Origin: Paracidovorax wautersii
Lineage (GTDB): Bacteria > Pseudomonadota > Gammaproteobacteria > Burkholderiales > Burkholderiaceae_C
Assembly (NCBI RefSeq): GCF_031453675.1
Contig: NZ_JAVIZX010000001.1
Span: 558,001 to 622,000, forward strand
Reading direction: 5' to 3'
Length of the DNA stretch: 64,000 nucleotides
The notes under the pieces were generated by a model. That model did not search any database and had not been told where the DNA came from. It worked only from the letters and a program-made list of their open reading frames with translations. How positions within the stretch are numbered: the stretch's first letter is position 1; each line of letters starts with the position of its first letter. Positions 1 through 8,812 of this stretch are shown here, piece after piece. A program made the translations under genes and the position numbers.

Positions 1-2
1 CC

Positions 3-446
3 GCCCCCGAAGACGCGGCACTAGTCGCCCCAAGAATCCAAGAGCCAAGCCATGTCGCGCCAACACCCCACCGGGGCTTACTAACGCCGATTGAAATCTG
101 GAAGCGGAGACATCCGTCCCATCAACCTCCTTTGCTACCAGCCTGGATCCCCGGAATGTTCATGCTTTTTCGCTCCGAGGCTTATCGTCAGATCAACGGA
201 TTTGATCCGCGCTTCTTCATGTATGGCGAGGACTTCGACATTTGCGCTCGCTTGCGCTTGGCAGGATGGCAACTACGCACCGATGAAGGCACCACGGTCC
301 TACACGAAGCCCAGCGCGATAGCCATCGGAAATTCCGCCCGCTGTACTGGCACCTCTCCAGCTTGGCAAAGATCTGGCTGTCCCCGACGTTCTGGCGTTA
401 TCGGGCTTTGCTTCTCAGAGCTAGCAAGTCCACGGCGACCATCTAG
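3..446 (+). CDS. Glycosyltransferase family 2, C-terminal part (5' end outside window)
   Basis: The reading frame is open from the left edge of the window to the TAG at 444-446, so this is the 3' end of a longer gene. The first visible residues (PEDAALVAPRI) and the later segment GMFMLFRSEAYRQINGFDP followed by FFMYGEDFDICARL are typical of the C-terminal half of WbbL-like rhamnosyltransferases: an acceptor-site region, then the conserved ED of GT2 enzymes. Such enzymes add a sugar, often rhamnose, to a lipid-linked or polysaccharide acceptor at the cytoplasmic face of the inner membrane. A short internal TTG start at 132 is possible on paper but would cut the domain, so I reject it. It probably belongs to a polysaccharide cluster further left. 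Donor and acceptor cannot be told from this fragment. Confidence 0.8.
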   Translation, partial: APEDAALVAPRIQEPSHVAPTPHRGLLTPIEIWKRRHPSHQPPLLPAWIPGMFMLFRSEAYRQINGFDPRFFMYGEDFDICARLRLAGWQLRTDEGTTVLHEAQRDSHRKFRPLYWHLSSLAKIWLSPTFWRYRALLLRASKSTATI

Positions 447-507
447 TCCAAAATTCCCATTTCCGCTCACTTAGAAGGTCACCCCAGCCTCCGCAGATAA
501 TAGGGGC

Positions 508-1014
508 ATGCTGTCGCCTATCGCCATCCAGCGCGCAATGTCCGTCGCGCTCCTCTGCCTCCTCACCTCCGCAAGTGCTGCCGCACAGACTGCCGGCGGT
601 GCCCAAGGAGCCCCTGCCGCCGTACCGTTGCCAACCAACACCGATGGGAAAAAGGTCGACGAATTCCTGGCCACGTTGCGCCCCCCCACCAATCTGAAGA
701 GCCTTAACAGCGGCAACGACCTGTTGCTCGAGTTTCCCGCAGTCGCTTCAGCAGGCCCCGTGCGATTTCGCATCGTGAGCACTGTTCCTCGTACCGACGG
801 CATGTGGCTACTCAGTCTCAGCCCCCAACCCGACAGCGGCGCCGCACTATTTACGGGGCTGACTGTAGAGCCCTCCGCTTTTCCGGAAGCCACCTTGCTT
901 CTCAATATCGAGAAAACACAGCCCGTTCTTCTGGTTGTACGTGCAGGCGGCAAATACTACGGACTGCAAAGAGAAATCAAGGTAGGGCAAGCGATGACTG
1001 GTTCCAAGAAGTAG
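508..1014 (+). CDS. Secreted protein of unknown function at the head of the T2SS operon (possible SoxY-like Ig domain)
   Basis: 168 aa. It has an N-terminal hydrophobic stretch (about residues 9-26) ending in ASAAAQ, a likely Sec signal peptide. A linker rich in Ala, Gly and Pro follows, then a beta-rich domain (about residues 65-160). The start is supported by AGGGG a few bases upstream. The stop is 11 bp before the gspE ATG, so it is probably co-transcribed with the secretion genes. The domain pattern (FP.VA..GPVRFRI, QP, LLLNIEKTQPV, REIKV near the end) recalls the Ig-like fold of SoxY. The SoxY GGCGG carrier tail is absent and the protein has no cysteine, so a sulfur-carrier role is unlikely. 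It may be a periplasmic accessory of the secretion system. I do not recognise it as a named Gsp protein. Confidence 0.7.
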   Translation: MLSPIAIQRAMSVALLCLLTSASAAAQTAGGAQGAPAAVPLPTNTDGKKVDEFLATLRPPTNLKSLNSGNDLLLEFPAVASAGPVRFRIVSTVPRTDGMWLLSLSPQPDSGAALFTGLTVEPSAFPEATLLLNIEKTQPVLLVVRAGGKYYGLQREIKVGQAMTGSKK

Positions 1015-1025
1015 TGAGAGCGACC

Positions 1026-2705
1026 ATGGCCCAGCACATGACCTTTATCCAGCACTTGGTTGAATCTCGCATTCTGGACAATCAAGCAGCGTTCCAACTC
1101 GAACAACTGAGCAAAGCCAAACTCGAGTCTCCGTTCACGGTCGCCAGTCGAACGGGCATGGTCCCCGAACATGTCTTGCTCGATGCCTTGCACTCCTACA
1201 CCCAGTGGCCCGTCATTCCATTTTCGGAAATGACCGCCGCAGAAGGCAACGTGGCTGAGACGCTCAAGTCGCGTCACATCCAGGCCGAATGGTGCAAGCG
1301 AGAGGGTGTTGTGATATGGGAAACATCGGAAGACATCCTCTGCTGCAGCAATAACTTGTTATCCCGCGGGGCCCATGAAATGCTGCAGATTCTCAGCACT
1401 CAGGCCAACAAACCGCTGAAGCTGCAATTGTGTCGGCCCGTCGATCTCCAAAATCTCTATGCTTCCTTGCAGACAAAAGGCGACACGAGCACAACCACCA
1501 TCGGAGATGTCGCACACCTACGCGAACTGGCGGAAGAAGGTCCCATTGTTGAACTCGTCAACAGCCTCCTGAGCCAAGCCGTCACTCGGCGGGCGTCGGA
1601 CATTCATGTAGAGCCAGGTGAACACGGCTTCATGGCACGCGTGCGGGTGGACGGCGTCATGCGAGACCTGCAGCAGTTCAGCGCAGACCGATTTGATGCG
1701 ACCGTCTGCCGGATCAAGATCCTTTCGCAGCTGGACATTGCAGAGCGCCGCCTGCCTCAGGACGGACGCATGACAGCCCGCATCCATGGAGAAATTTTTG
1801 ACGTCCGCGTGTCCATTCTTCCTGGGAGCAACGGCGAATCCGTTGTAATGCGCTTGCTGCGGCAGGACAGGCCGGACTACGACCTGGCTGATCTTGGCAT
1901 GCTGGCCGACCAGTCCGGCATGTTCCGCGATTGGATCGACACGCCCAATGGTATCGTTCTCGTGACCGGGCCGACAGGCTCCGGAAAGACCACAACGCTG
2001 TACACCGCACTTGACTTGGGCAATGACGGGCTGAAAAAGATCATCACGGTCGAAGATCCCGTCGAATACAAGCTGGAAGGCATTACGCAGGTACAGGTCA
2101 ATGCCGATATTGGCTATACATTTGCGTCCGCCTTGCGCTCTATTCTTCGACACGACCCCGATGTGATCCTTATCGGTGAGATTCGCGACCAGGAAACCGC
2201 ATCCATTGCAGTTCAGTCGGCATTGACGGGTCACTTGGTGTTTTCCACCCTGCACACAAACAGCGCAGCAGGTGCCGTCACACGCTTGGCCGACATGGGC
2301 ATTGAGCGATTCCTGCTGGCCTCCAGCCTTCGCGGGGTCATGGCGCAACGGCTGGTGCGGCGCCTCTGTCCGCACTGCAGCCAGCCTGCAGACCATATTG
2401 AGCCGGCCCATCAATCGCTTCTGAAAGAGGCGCTGGCGATGTCCGGCGAGCAAGCCTCAGAGCCAAAGATGCGGAAACCCGTGGGCTGCGATATCTGTCT
2501 GCATACAGGCTTCCTCGGCCGTATTGCCGTTTATGAAATGTTTGACGTGGATGACGCGGTCCGTCAGCAGATTTTGGATCAGAAGAGCGAAACAGAGGTC
2601 ATCGCCGGGCTGCGTGAAAAAAACGTTCGCTCCATGACGCATGACGGATTGCTCAAAGCATGGCAGGGCATTACCACAGTCAGTGAAGTGCTGTCTCTCG
2701 GTTAA
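1026..2705 (+). CDS. gspE: Type II secretion ATPase GspE
   Basis: 559 aa. Cytoplasmic hexameric ATPase that powers assembly of the T2SS pseudopilus. Walker A GPTGSGKTT is near residue 314 and Walker B with the Asp box (DPDVILIGEIRDQE) near 379. The conserved His box (STLHTNSA) follows. A zinc-binding tetracysteine motif (CPHC near 447, CDIC near 488) is typical of T2SS ATPases. The N-terminal 200 residues match the GspL-docking region. I chose the ATG at 1026 because the frame upstream of it only overlaps the preceding gene in another frame. A purine-rich GAGAG precedes it. It is the first canonical gene of an E-F-G-H-I-J-K-L-M-N-D operon, the order seen in the Xanthomonas xps cluster. gspF starts 5 bp after its stop. 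Confidence 0.96.
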   Translation: MAQHMTFIQHLVESRILDNQAAFQLEQLSKAKLESPFTVASRTGMVPEHVLLDALHSYTQWPVIPFSEMTAAEGNVAETLKSRHIQAEWCKREGVVIWETSEDILCCSNNLLSRGAHEMLQILSTQANKPLKLQLCRPVDLQNLYASLQTKGDTSTTTIGDVAHLRELAEEGPIVELVNSLLSQAVTRRASDIHVEPGEHGFMARVRVDGVMRDLQQFSADRFDATVCRIKILSQLDIAERRLPQDGRMTARIHGEIFDVRVSILPGSNGESVVMRLLRQDRPDYDLADLGMLADQSGMFRDWIDTPNGIVLVTGPTGSGKTTTLYTALDLGNDGLKKIITVEDPVEYKLEGITQVQVNADIGYTFASALRSILRHDPDVILIGEIRDQETASIAVQSALTGHLVFSTLHTNSAAGAVTRLADMGIERFLLASSLRGVMAQRLVRRLCPHCSQPADHIEPAHQSLLKEALAMSGEQASEPKMRKPVGCDICLHTGFLGRIAVYEMFDVDDAVRQQILDQKSETEVIAGLREKNVRSMTHDGLLKAWQGITTVSEVLSLG

Positions 2706-2710
2706 ATCAC

Positions 2711-3937
2711 ATGCCGCTCTTTAAATACCAGGCCACCCAGAATGATGGCCGTCGCAGCAACGGCACCATTGAAGCGGCCACCGCAGCGCGTGCGCTCGCC
2801 GAACTCACGAGCCGCGGGCTTCAGGTTTTTTCGCTGCAGGAGCCGCGCGGTATCCAAGAAAGCACCATTAGCGGGCACTCAAAAAACGCACCACGATCAC
2901 GACGCAAGGTTTCCCAGGAAGAGGTGTTGCTCTGCATCCAGGAACTCTCCACTCTCTTGAATGCAGGCATTCCGCTAGCCGATGCTGTTTTGAATATCGC
3001 GCAAGGCCATGAGACCAGCGCACTGGGCGGCATCTTGCAGAGCGCCTACGCAAGCTTGCGCTCAGGCAACACGCTCGCCGCGGCACTACACACCAGCGGC
3101 TTGAGCCTGCCGGAATATGTTCACGAACTGATACGGGCAGGCGAGGAAACGGGCAAGCTGGGCGCCTCTTTGACGTCAGCCTCACAGCAAATGGAGGCAG
3201 ATGCTGTTTTTCGCAGAGAAACACGCAACGCTCTGACCTACCCTATGGTCCTCATCATCAGCGGACTGTTGGCCACGTTGGTCGTTTTCGTTTTCGTCGT
3301 ACCCAAGTTCGCCAACATCCTGACCAACCCCAAAGCCGATATCCCCTTGCTTTCACGCTGGGTACTCCAATCAGGTCTCTGGTTGGTCAACAACAAGGCC
3401 ATTGCCGCAGCCACTGCGGCTGCCGTGGGAGCCGGGGGCTTTCTTCTTCTTTCGCGTCCAACGGTTCGCGCACAGGGCTGGGAAATCGCCGCACGCCTGC
3501 CTGTCATTGGCACCTGGATTGGCCACGTGGAACTTGCACGCTGGGCCGCCATGTTCTCCGTACTGCTGCACCACCATGTGCCGCTGCTGGATGCGCTACG
3601 CCATTCGCAAAACTCTCTGACAGGCCAAGTCTGGCGGCAAAAGGCCAGCTTTATCGCCAAAGATGTGAAAGGCGGCCAATCCCTCAATCTGGCCATGCAG
3701 TCACACCATTTCCTCGATGCGGTCGGCCTGAACCTGATTCGCATTGGAGAGCAGTCTGGCAAGCTGGCCCATACCACCGCATCGCTGGCCCACATGCATC
3801 GGACACACGCCCAGCAAAGCATGAAACAATTCCTGATCTTGCTGGAACCTGTGACGATTCTGATGGTCTCAGTGCTGCTTGGCGGCATCATGATCAGCGT
3901 CATGCTGGCAATCACCAGCCTTACCAACGTCATCTGA
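2711..3937 (+). CDS. gspF: Type II secretion inner-membrane platform protein GspF
   Basis: 408 aa, the usual length for the PilC/GspF family. The two repeated cytoplasmic GspF domains lie at about residues 70-190 and 275-395. Both carry the family pattern seen as LSTLLNAGIPLADAV in the first and FSVLLHHHVPLLDAL in the second. Three membrane segments are visible, near residues 175-200, 225-247 and 375-400. In the T2SS it sits at the centre of the inner-membrane platform and couples GspE and GspL to pseudopilin assembly. The opening MPLFKYQATQNDGRR is the classic N-terminus of the family. It lies between gspE and gspG with very short spacers, so translation is probably coupled. Confidence 0.95.
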   Translation: MPLFKYQATQNDGRRSNGTIEAATAARALAELTSRGLQVFSLQEPRGIQESTISGHSKNAPRSRRKVSQEEVLLCIQELSTLLNAGIPLADAVLNIAQGHETSALGGILQSAYASLRSGNTLAAALHTSGLSLPEYVHELIRAGEETGKLGASLTSASQQMEADAVFRRETRNALTYPMVLIISGLLATLVVFVFVVPKFANILTNPKADIPLLSRWVLQSGLWLVNNKAIAAATAAAVGAGGFLLLSRPTVRAQGWEIAARLPVIGTWIGHVELARWAAMFSVLLHHHVPLLDALRHSQNSLTGQVWRQKASFIAKDVKGGQSLNLAMQSHHFLDAVGLNLIRIGEQSGKLAHTTASLAHMHRTHAQQSMKQFLILLEPVTILMVSVLLGGIMISVMLAITSLTNVI

Positions 3938-3959
3938 CCCAATTGCCCGTCAAACTCGC

Positions 3960-4412
3960 ATGAAATACCTTTCGATCTGCCGCTCCCGCATGCAACGTCT
4001 GCAGCGTGGTTTTACTTTGCTTGAAATGCTGGTCGTAATGGTCATCATCGGCCTGCTCGCAGGTCTTGTAGGCCCGAGAATCTTTGGTAAGGTCGATTCC
4101 AGCAAAGTGCAAACTGCCCAGGTACAGATCAAGATGATCGAAAGTGCGTTACAGATCATGCGGCTGGATATCGGCACCCTTCCCGAAGGCACCGTCGCTT
4201 TGCGCTGGCTGACCCAGCAGCCCGAAGAAGCCAATGTGCGTGCTGTATGGAAGGGGCCCTATTTGGAAGGTCAACTCCCCGTTGACCCTTGGAACAACCC
4301 CTACCAGATCGTTTCTCCGGGCCCCAACGGCAAACCTTTTGCAGTCATGTCATGGGGAGCAGATGGCAAGCAAGGCGGTGAGGACCTTGCTGCCGACATC
4401 ATGGGTAAGTAA
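3960..4412 (+). CDS. gspG: Major pseudopilin GspG
   Basis: 150 aa. The type IV prepilin-like signal reads RGFTLLEMLVVMVIIGLLAG: cleavage would fall after the Gly at about residue 19 and the conserved Glu5 of the mature protein is present. The C-terminal part (DPWNNPYQIVSPG and SWGADGKQGGED) is the calcium-binding globular domain typical of GspG. The protein forms the shaft of the periplasmic pseudopilus that pushes substrates through the secretin. It needs a prepilin peptidase (GspO/PilD), not encoded in this window and presumably shared with type IV pili elsewhere. The stop TAA overlaps the gspH ATG by one base. Confidence 0.96.
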   Translation: MKYLSICRSRMQRLQRGFTLLEMLVVMVIIGLLAGLVGPRIFGKVDSSKVQTAQVQIKMIESALQIMRLDIGTLPEGTVALRWLTQQPEEANVRAVWKGPYLEGQLPVDPWNNPYQIVSPGPNGKPFAVMSWGADGKQGGEDLAADIMGK

Positions 4413-4879
4413 TGGACTGCAGCCCTCAAAGGGCGCAGTGGCCGCGCCATGCATTCCGCCGCCACGACAAGACCACTGGCTTTACGCTGATTGAAATGAT
4501 GGCCGTCATGGTGCTGCTCGGATTGTTGAGCGCCATCATCTTGCCCAACTTCGAAAAGTGGTTCGGAAACACCGAACGCCGCGTCGAAGTGACGACGGTC
4601 ACCAATAGACTTCATAAATTACTTACACGTGCAGCTCTCCTTGGCGCTGACTTTGAGCTGAGCGAACATACCATGTCGACCCCACTGGCGGATGGTGCGG
4701 CCGCACTGGAATTACCGGCTGGTTGGCGCATTGCCGAAGACCAAAAGCTGCTCATCCGCAGTTCAGGCCTGTGCGATACCCAGCGTTTGACGCTGTCATC
4801 AGGCCAACAAACCTTGACCGTTGAAGTAGAAGCAGACACCTGCGAAATCAAGCTGGTCAATGCAATGGCATCGCCATAG
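4412..4879 (+). CDS. gspH: Minor pseudopilin GspH
   Basis: 155 aa. The prepilin peptidase signal GFTLIEMMAVMVLLGLLSAI starts near residue 24, with Glu5 of the mature protein conserved. The rest is a poorly conserved globular domain with two cysteines (near residues 120 and 144) that may form a disulfide. GspH is a low-abundance pseudopilin linking the tip complex (GspI-J-K) to the GspG shaft. I infer the identity from position (between gspG and gspI) and from the signal, because the globular part is too divergent to call by eye. The start overlaps the gspG stop. Confidence 0.88.
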   Translation: MDCSPQRAQWPRHAFRRHDKTTGFTLIEMMAVMVLLGLLSAIILPNFEKWFGNTERRVEVTTVTNRLHKLLTRAALLGADFELSEHTMSTPLADGAAALELPAGWRIAEDQKLLIRSSGLCDTQRLTLSSGQQTLTVEVEADTCEIKLVNAMASP

Positions 4880-4891
4880 CCCATTCAAAAA

Positions 4892-5347
4892 ATGTCTGAT
4901 CCCATGCGACACCAGCGAGGTATCAGCCTCTTGGAAGTTCTGGCTGCACTCGTTATTCTTAGCCTAGGAGCATCGGTGGCCTTCACCTGGCTCGGCCAGA
5001 GCGTCGGCGCTATGGGGCGCCTGAAGGACGAAGAAAACATGCTGCTCGCGCGTACTGAAGCGCTGGATCATCTGCGTGCTATCAACCCGGTGGATCAACC
5101 CACAGGCGAGATGCGGCTGCCTGGGTACCTGCTGCGCTGGACCAGTCGACAGATCCGGGATACACGCCCGGCATTAACGCTGCTAGGAACCGCAGCACGC
5201 TATGACGTATCTCTCTACGAACTTGACGTCCAACTTGTTCAGCCTGGCGAAGACGAACCATGGACGACCTTCCTGGTTCAACGCAGCGGCTACAAACAAA
5301 CCGGCTCAGGCTCCATGTCCATCTTCGGAGGAGGAGCTCCGCGATGA
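4892..5347 (+). CDS. gspI: Minor pseudopilin GspI
   Basis: 151 aa. The prepilin-type signal RGISLLEVLAALVILSLGAS begins near residue 9. The pattern of Glu5 followed by VLAALVIL is characteristic of GspI. GspI initiates the tip complex of the pseudopilus with GspJ and GspK. The start at 4892 is preceded only by a weak ribosome-binding site, consistent with coupling to gspH 12 bp upstream. The stop overlaps the gspJ start in an ATGA arrangement (5344-5347). Confidence 0.9.
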   Translation: MSDPMRHQRGISLLEVLAALVILSLGASVAFTWLGQSVGAMGRLKDEENMLLARTEALDHLRAINPVDQPTGEMRLPGYLLRWTSRQIRDTRPALTLLGTAARYDVSLYELDVQLVQPGEDEPWTTFLVQRSGYKQTGSGSMSIFGGGAPR

Positions 5348-5982
5348 AAGCCTGTGCGCATTCGAGGCGGCAACGGCAACAAGGGCTCACGCTGATTGAA
5401 TTGCTTGTCACTATTGTGATTCTTGGCTTCACCGTGGCGCTCATGTCCGGAGCCTTCCACCAGATCTCCCAGATACTGCGTATCAGCTCAGAGCAAAGCA
5501 ACGGTTTTCTATCCCGCTGGAACAACAATCGCGCTCTTTATGACATCGTCTCCAACATGGTGCTGGATCCATCCCTGGAAAAGCCGTTCGTCGGCAGCTA
5601 CCAGCAAGTAGAAACAACAACGACCAGCCCGCCCGACCTACTCCCAGGGACGCCCCGGGGTGTCCGTTTGCGCCTGAAGCCTTCGCCAGACTCGAACGAT
5701 GTTTCTGAGCTGTGGCTAGAACCCCTTCAACAGAACCAGAATCGCCCACCGATGAAGCTGGCGACTTTTGCGCATCGCGTTGAGTTCCGTTTTGCCGACC
5801 ACAGAGGCCTAGAACACCAGCAATGGCCACCCAACGGCGTTGCCGAACAGCGCCCCATGCCCAATGCAGTCTTTTTGCGCGACATAGACGAGCAGAACTT
5901 GGTGTTCCGCGCAGCCTCTTACCCTGGAGCCCTGGTACCTAAGACCAATGGCGCAGCACAGATGTTGGGCATTACCCGCTGA
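5344..5982 (+). CDS. gspJ: Minor pseudopilin GspJ
   Basis: 212 aa. The prepilin signal QGLTLIELLVTIVILGFTVA starts near residue 13. I chose the ATG at 5344 over longer in-frame alternatives because it gives a short basic leader (HSRRQRQQG) right before the cleavage site and overlaps the gspI stop as ATGA. The globular domain of about 170 residues with acidic patches fits GspJ, part of the I-J-K tip complex. The gspK ATG follows after one base. Confidence 0.9.
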   Translation: MKACAHSRRQRQQGLTLIELLVTIVILGFTVALMSGAFHQISQILRISSEQSNGFLSRWNNNRALYDIVSNMVLDPSLEKPFVGSYQQVETTTTSPPDLLPGTPRGVRLRLKPSPDSNDVSELWLEPLQQNQNRPPMKLATFAHRVEFRFADHRGLEHQQWPPNGVAEQRPMPNAVFLRDIDEQNLVFRAASYPGALVPKTNGAAQMLGITR

Positions 5983-5983
5983 T

Positions 5984-7030
5984 ATGCACCTGCATCGACT
6001 GTCGTCATCCGCACAGGCTTCGCAAACTGGCTTTGCCCTGGCTGCCGTGCTATGGCTACTGGCCGGGCTGTCCATCGTAGTAGCCCTTATCGCCGATGCT
6101 GCACACACTTCCGCCGAGCGCGTAGCCCAGCTACGTGAGCGCACAGAATTCGTGCGGAGTGCACTGTCGGCTCAGGCACACGCCGAGTACTGGCTCTCCG
6201 CCACCCGCCCCCGAGCAGCGGATTTCACTGACGGGGCAGCTTCGGTCATGGTCGATGATCGTTTCTACAAGATTGGAGAGGACAGCATCATTGCGCTACA
6301 GGACGTGGGCGGCCTCATGGACCTCAACACAGCCGATCCGACCCGTTTAGCGCAGTTCTTGGTCGTCTGCGGAATCGCCCCCGAGCAAACATCCAGACTG
6401 GTGGACACGCTGGCGGACTATATCGATACCGATAACTTGCAGCGCATCAATGGCGCGGAGGCTGACAGTTATCAATTGGCAGGGCTTCCGCCTCCTCGCA
6501 ATCGTCCGCTGCTCGCACCAGGTGAAGTCTGGGACGTCATGGGCTGGCCCGCCTATCGAACCACTCTGGAAAAGAGTGGCTGCGTACGGGCAATGACCAC
6601 AGAAGGCGAAGCAGGGATATTTGGCAGCAGCGGGGCCAACCTTGCAACCGCCCCCTCCCCCGTGTTGCGCGCAGCAGGACTCCCTGAAGAAACGGTCCAG
6701 GACATTGACAACGCCAGAGGTAATCCAGCCTTGGTAGCTGAGCGCATCGCCGAAGCCAATGCCCTTACAGGAGCTAATGGTGGGTTCGTCGGCATGGGGG
6801 GAAGTCAGTCCCAAAAAACGCTGCGGGTAACGCAGAGGTCACTCAAAGGCCCCTGGCAGATAACCTACACCTTGGTGCTTGATCCAGAAGACAACGACAG
6901 ACCTTGGACCATCAAGCAGTTTCATTTACAGGGCGTTTCAGCGCCCAAAGATAGAATACAAACTTTGCCTTGGCCGTCCGAGGCCCCAGCCACGTCGCCC
7001 GGAAATGCTGCACCGAATCTACCTTTTTAA
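5984..7030 (+). CDS. gspK: Minor pseudopilin GspK (pseudopilus tip)
   Basis: 348 aa from the ATG at 5984. Its N-terminus (TGFALAAVLWLLAGLSIVVAL) is a prepilin-type signal that lacks Glu5, which is normal for GspK. The large periplasmic domain contains the helix-hairpin-helix-like segment DLNTADPTRLAQFL and the metal-site region around DTLADYIDTDNLQRINGAE. That fits the calcium-binding insertion of GspK, in which case it would cap the pseudopilus as tip protein. An in-frame ATG 36 bp upstream exists, but it overlaps gspJ and would put 12 extra residues ahead of the leader. The 3' end overlaps the start of gspL by 26 bp. Confidence 0.9.
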   Translation: MHLHRLSSSAQASQTGFALAAVLWLLAGLSIVVALIADAAHTSAERVAQLRERTEFVRSALSAQAHAEYWLSATRPRAADFTDGAASVMVDDRFYKIGEDSIIALQDVGGLMDLNTADPTRLAQFLVVCGIAPEQTSRLVDTLADYIDTDNLQRINGAEADSYQLAGLPPPRNRPLLAPGEVWDVMGWPAYRTTLEKSGCVRAMTTEGEAGIFGSSGANLATAPSPVLRAAGLPEETVQDIDNARGNPALVAERIAEANALTGANGGFVGMGGSQSQKTLRVTQRSLKGPWQITYTLVLDPEDNDRPWTIKQFHLQGVSAPKDRIQTLPWPSEAPATSPGNAAPNLPF

Positions 7031-8132
7031 CCCTGCCGGAGCTGACGTACAGCTCAAGACGACGGGCAAGTGGGTATTACCAGCGTGGCTGGCGCGCTTA
7101 CGGATGGTAGTCCCCCGTTCACTTTGCACCTTTCACCGGGTACGGTGCAGCGGAGTCCCACGATTCAAGCTGCGCGATTTCGCTCGCCTCCAGGCTCAGG
7201 CGCTCTCACCTTTCGTGGCGCATGGATGCGCTGCCACCCGTCAGGGCTCCTGGCTGTGCCTGTGGATCTGGGATCGCGCCCTGGAAGCAGAATTTGCACA
7301 GAAACATGGGATTGCCGAGTCGGGCTTCAGCGTTTTACCCCTGAGCTTTTACGCACGCACGATTCCTAGCGGAGTGACCTGCAGCCCGCAAGAGGATGGC
7401 AGGGGGGTGGAATACCTGCTGTGGAAAGACAAACTGCTGCAAGACTCGCTCTGGTTCCCAGTCGCGCCCACACCTGAAGAATGGTCGGCTCTGCTGGCCA
7501 ACACCCCCGACCTGGCTAGCATGGGTTGGCCTGATGCACTGCCGTCTGTTCAGTCGGCGCGACCATCGTTCTCCCAAAAGGCCTGGGCCCGCAATCTGAT
7601 CCCTCAAGCCGCATCTGGGATGGCTTTCGACTGGAATGTGATGGCGCCTACCGTATTGACGGTCGCCAGCATCGGCCTCGTGGGCTGGAGCGCTTCGCTA
7701 TGGAGCCAGAAGGCTGCATACCAACACGCGATTGACAGTCTCACGCACAACCAGGAGCAGCGTCTGGCCCAGTTGGAGCCTCTTCAACAAGCGCGGCAGC
7801 GAGCTCAGCAAGTGATCGACTGGGTGCGTTCTGCCCAATCATTGGGACCCGTACAGCCAACCCATGCGCTGATCAATGACCTGGCTCCTGTGATCACCCG
7901 CCAGGGATTGGTCGTACGGGAGATAGACATCAATCCGCCCACTGTACAAGCGACACTCACAGCTCCTGGCGGTGGCAGCCCTCGACTGACCGCCGTGCTT
8001 GGGGCTCTCGAAGGCAGACCTTACATCTACGACGCACGCTTTGTTGACGTTTCTGGCGTGATGGGATTCAGGTTTTCCTGGCGGCTGAAAGACCAGATAA
8101 CGCCTCTGCCCGCTCAAGGGGGAACGCCATGA
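7005..8132 (+). CDS. gspL: Type II secretion protein GspL
   Basis: 375 aa. Inner-membrane protein with an actin-like cytoplasmic domain (about residues 1-195) that binds GspE. It has one membrane helix (near 207-228, MAPTVLTVASIGLVGWSASL) and a periplasmic ferredoxin-like domain that pairs with GspM. The N-terminus MLHRIYLFNPAGAD is chosen at 7005; a longer frame upstream would run far into gspK. Sequence conservation of GspL is low, so the call rests on topology, length and position between gspK and gspM. The stop overlaps the gspM start by ATGA. Confidence 0.82.
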   Translation: MLHRIYLFNPAGADVQLKTTGKWVLPAWLARLRMVVPRSLCTFHRVRCSGVPRFKLRDFARLQAQALSPFVAHGCAATRQGSWLCLWIWDRALEAEFAQKHGIAESGFSVLPLSFYARTIPSGVTCSPQEDGRGVEYLLWKDKLLQDSLWFPVAPTPEEWSALLANTPDLASMGWPDALPSVQSARPSFSQKAWARNLIPQAASGMAFDWNVMAPTVLTVASIGLVGWSASLWSQKAAYQHAIDSLTHNQEQRLAQLEPLQQARQRAQQVIDWVRSAQSLGPVQPTHALINDLAPVITRQGLVVREIDINPPTVQATLTAPGGGSPRLTAVLGALEGRPYIYDARFVDVSGVMGFRFSWRLKDQITPLPAQGGTP

Positions 8133-8812
8133 CGCCCATGCTCAGATGGCTGGTGTGGCTGGCTGCACTCATTGGTCTGTGGTCTGTGGCCTTGGAGTGG
8201 GAGGCAGAGATTGCCCAACTGCGTCCGGAGAAGGCAAAGCTGGAGCAGCTCCGGCAGCGCGAGGGTGCCGCCTTGCAATCCATCGACTGGAAGACACAGG
8301 AATTGCTCGCGCGCCAAGCACAGCTGGCCTGGCTGAATCGTTTACCGGAGGTCCACCAGACGGGGCTCTTCCGAGCGGAAGCCATGGAAAATCTGTCGGA
8401 TCTCTGCAAACGGCTAGATGCCAACTGCCAGATTGCATCGATGGGGGAAACTTTCGCTCGTTCAGCAGCTCCCACGACGCCTGGCGCCACGGCGTCTCAG
8501 ACCAGCCGAGCTCATTCCGAACTACAAGGACTTGTGAGCACAGGAGTCCGTCTCAGTGTGGGGCTGGCGGGCAACAAGCTGATGCCACTCATGCAGGAAA
8601 TCGAAGAAGGCCCCGTGCTGCGAAAGATCGAACGCTTCACAGTACGCAGCGGCCGAGCGGAATTGATTGTCAAGGTCTTTGGCCTACAGGGCGAGGTGGC
8701 ACAGGCAGAGCGCACCGCAGCCACACGCCTCATCGAACAGCACGACGCCGCGCAGACCACTGACGCAACCGCTCCAGAAGCTCGTGCGGCCGATACGGCC
8801 TCTCGCCCATGA
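8129..8812 (+). CDS. gspM: Type II secretion protein GspM
   Basis: 227 aa. A short cytoplasmic N-terminus is followed by one membrane helix (residues 5-22, LRWLVWLAALIGLWSVAL). Next come a coiled-coil-prone segment (about 28-62, AEIAQLRPEKAKLEQLRQREGA) and a small periplasmic domain. This topology and its place behind gspL match GspM, which binds GspL and localises it. Two cysteines (CKRLDANC) may form a periplasmic disulfide. The C-terminal 30 residues are Ala/Thr-rich and probably disordered. Overlaps with both neighbours indicate strict translational coupling. Confidence 0.8.
   Translation: MTPMLRWLVWLAALIGLWSVALEWEAEIAQLRPEKAKLEQLRQREGAALQSIDWKTQELLARQAQLAWLNRLPEVHQTGLFRAEAMENLSDLCKRLDANCQIASMGETFARSAAPTTPGATASQTSRAHSELQGLVSTGVRLSVGLAGNKLMPLMQEIEEGPVLRKIERFTVRSGRAELIVKVFGLQGEVAQAERTAATRLIEQHDAAQTTDATAPEARAADTASRP

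Noticed and set aside
132-446. Independent small gene starting at TTG 132
   Set aside because: The frame is open to the left edge and the upstream residues continue the glycosyltransferase domain, so it is the tail of a larger gene.
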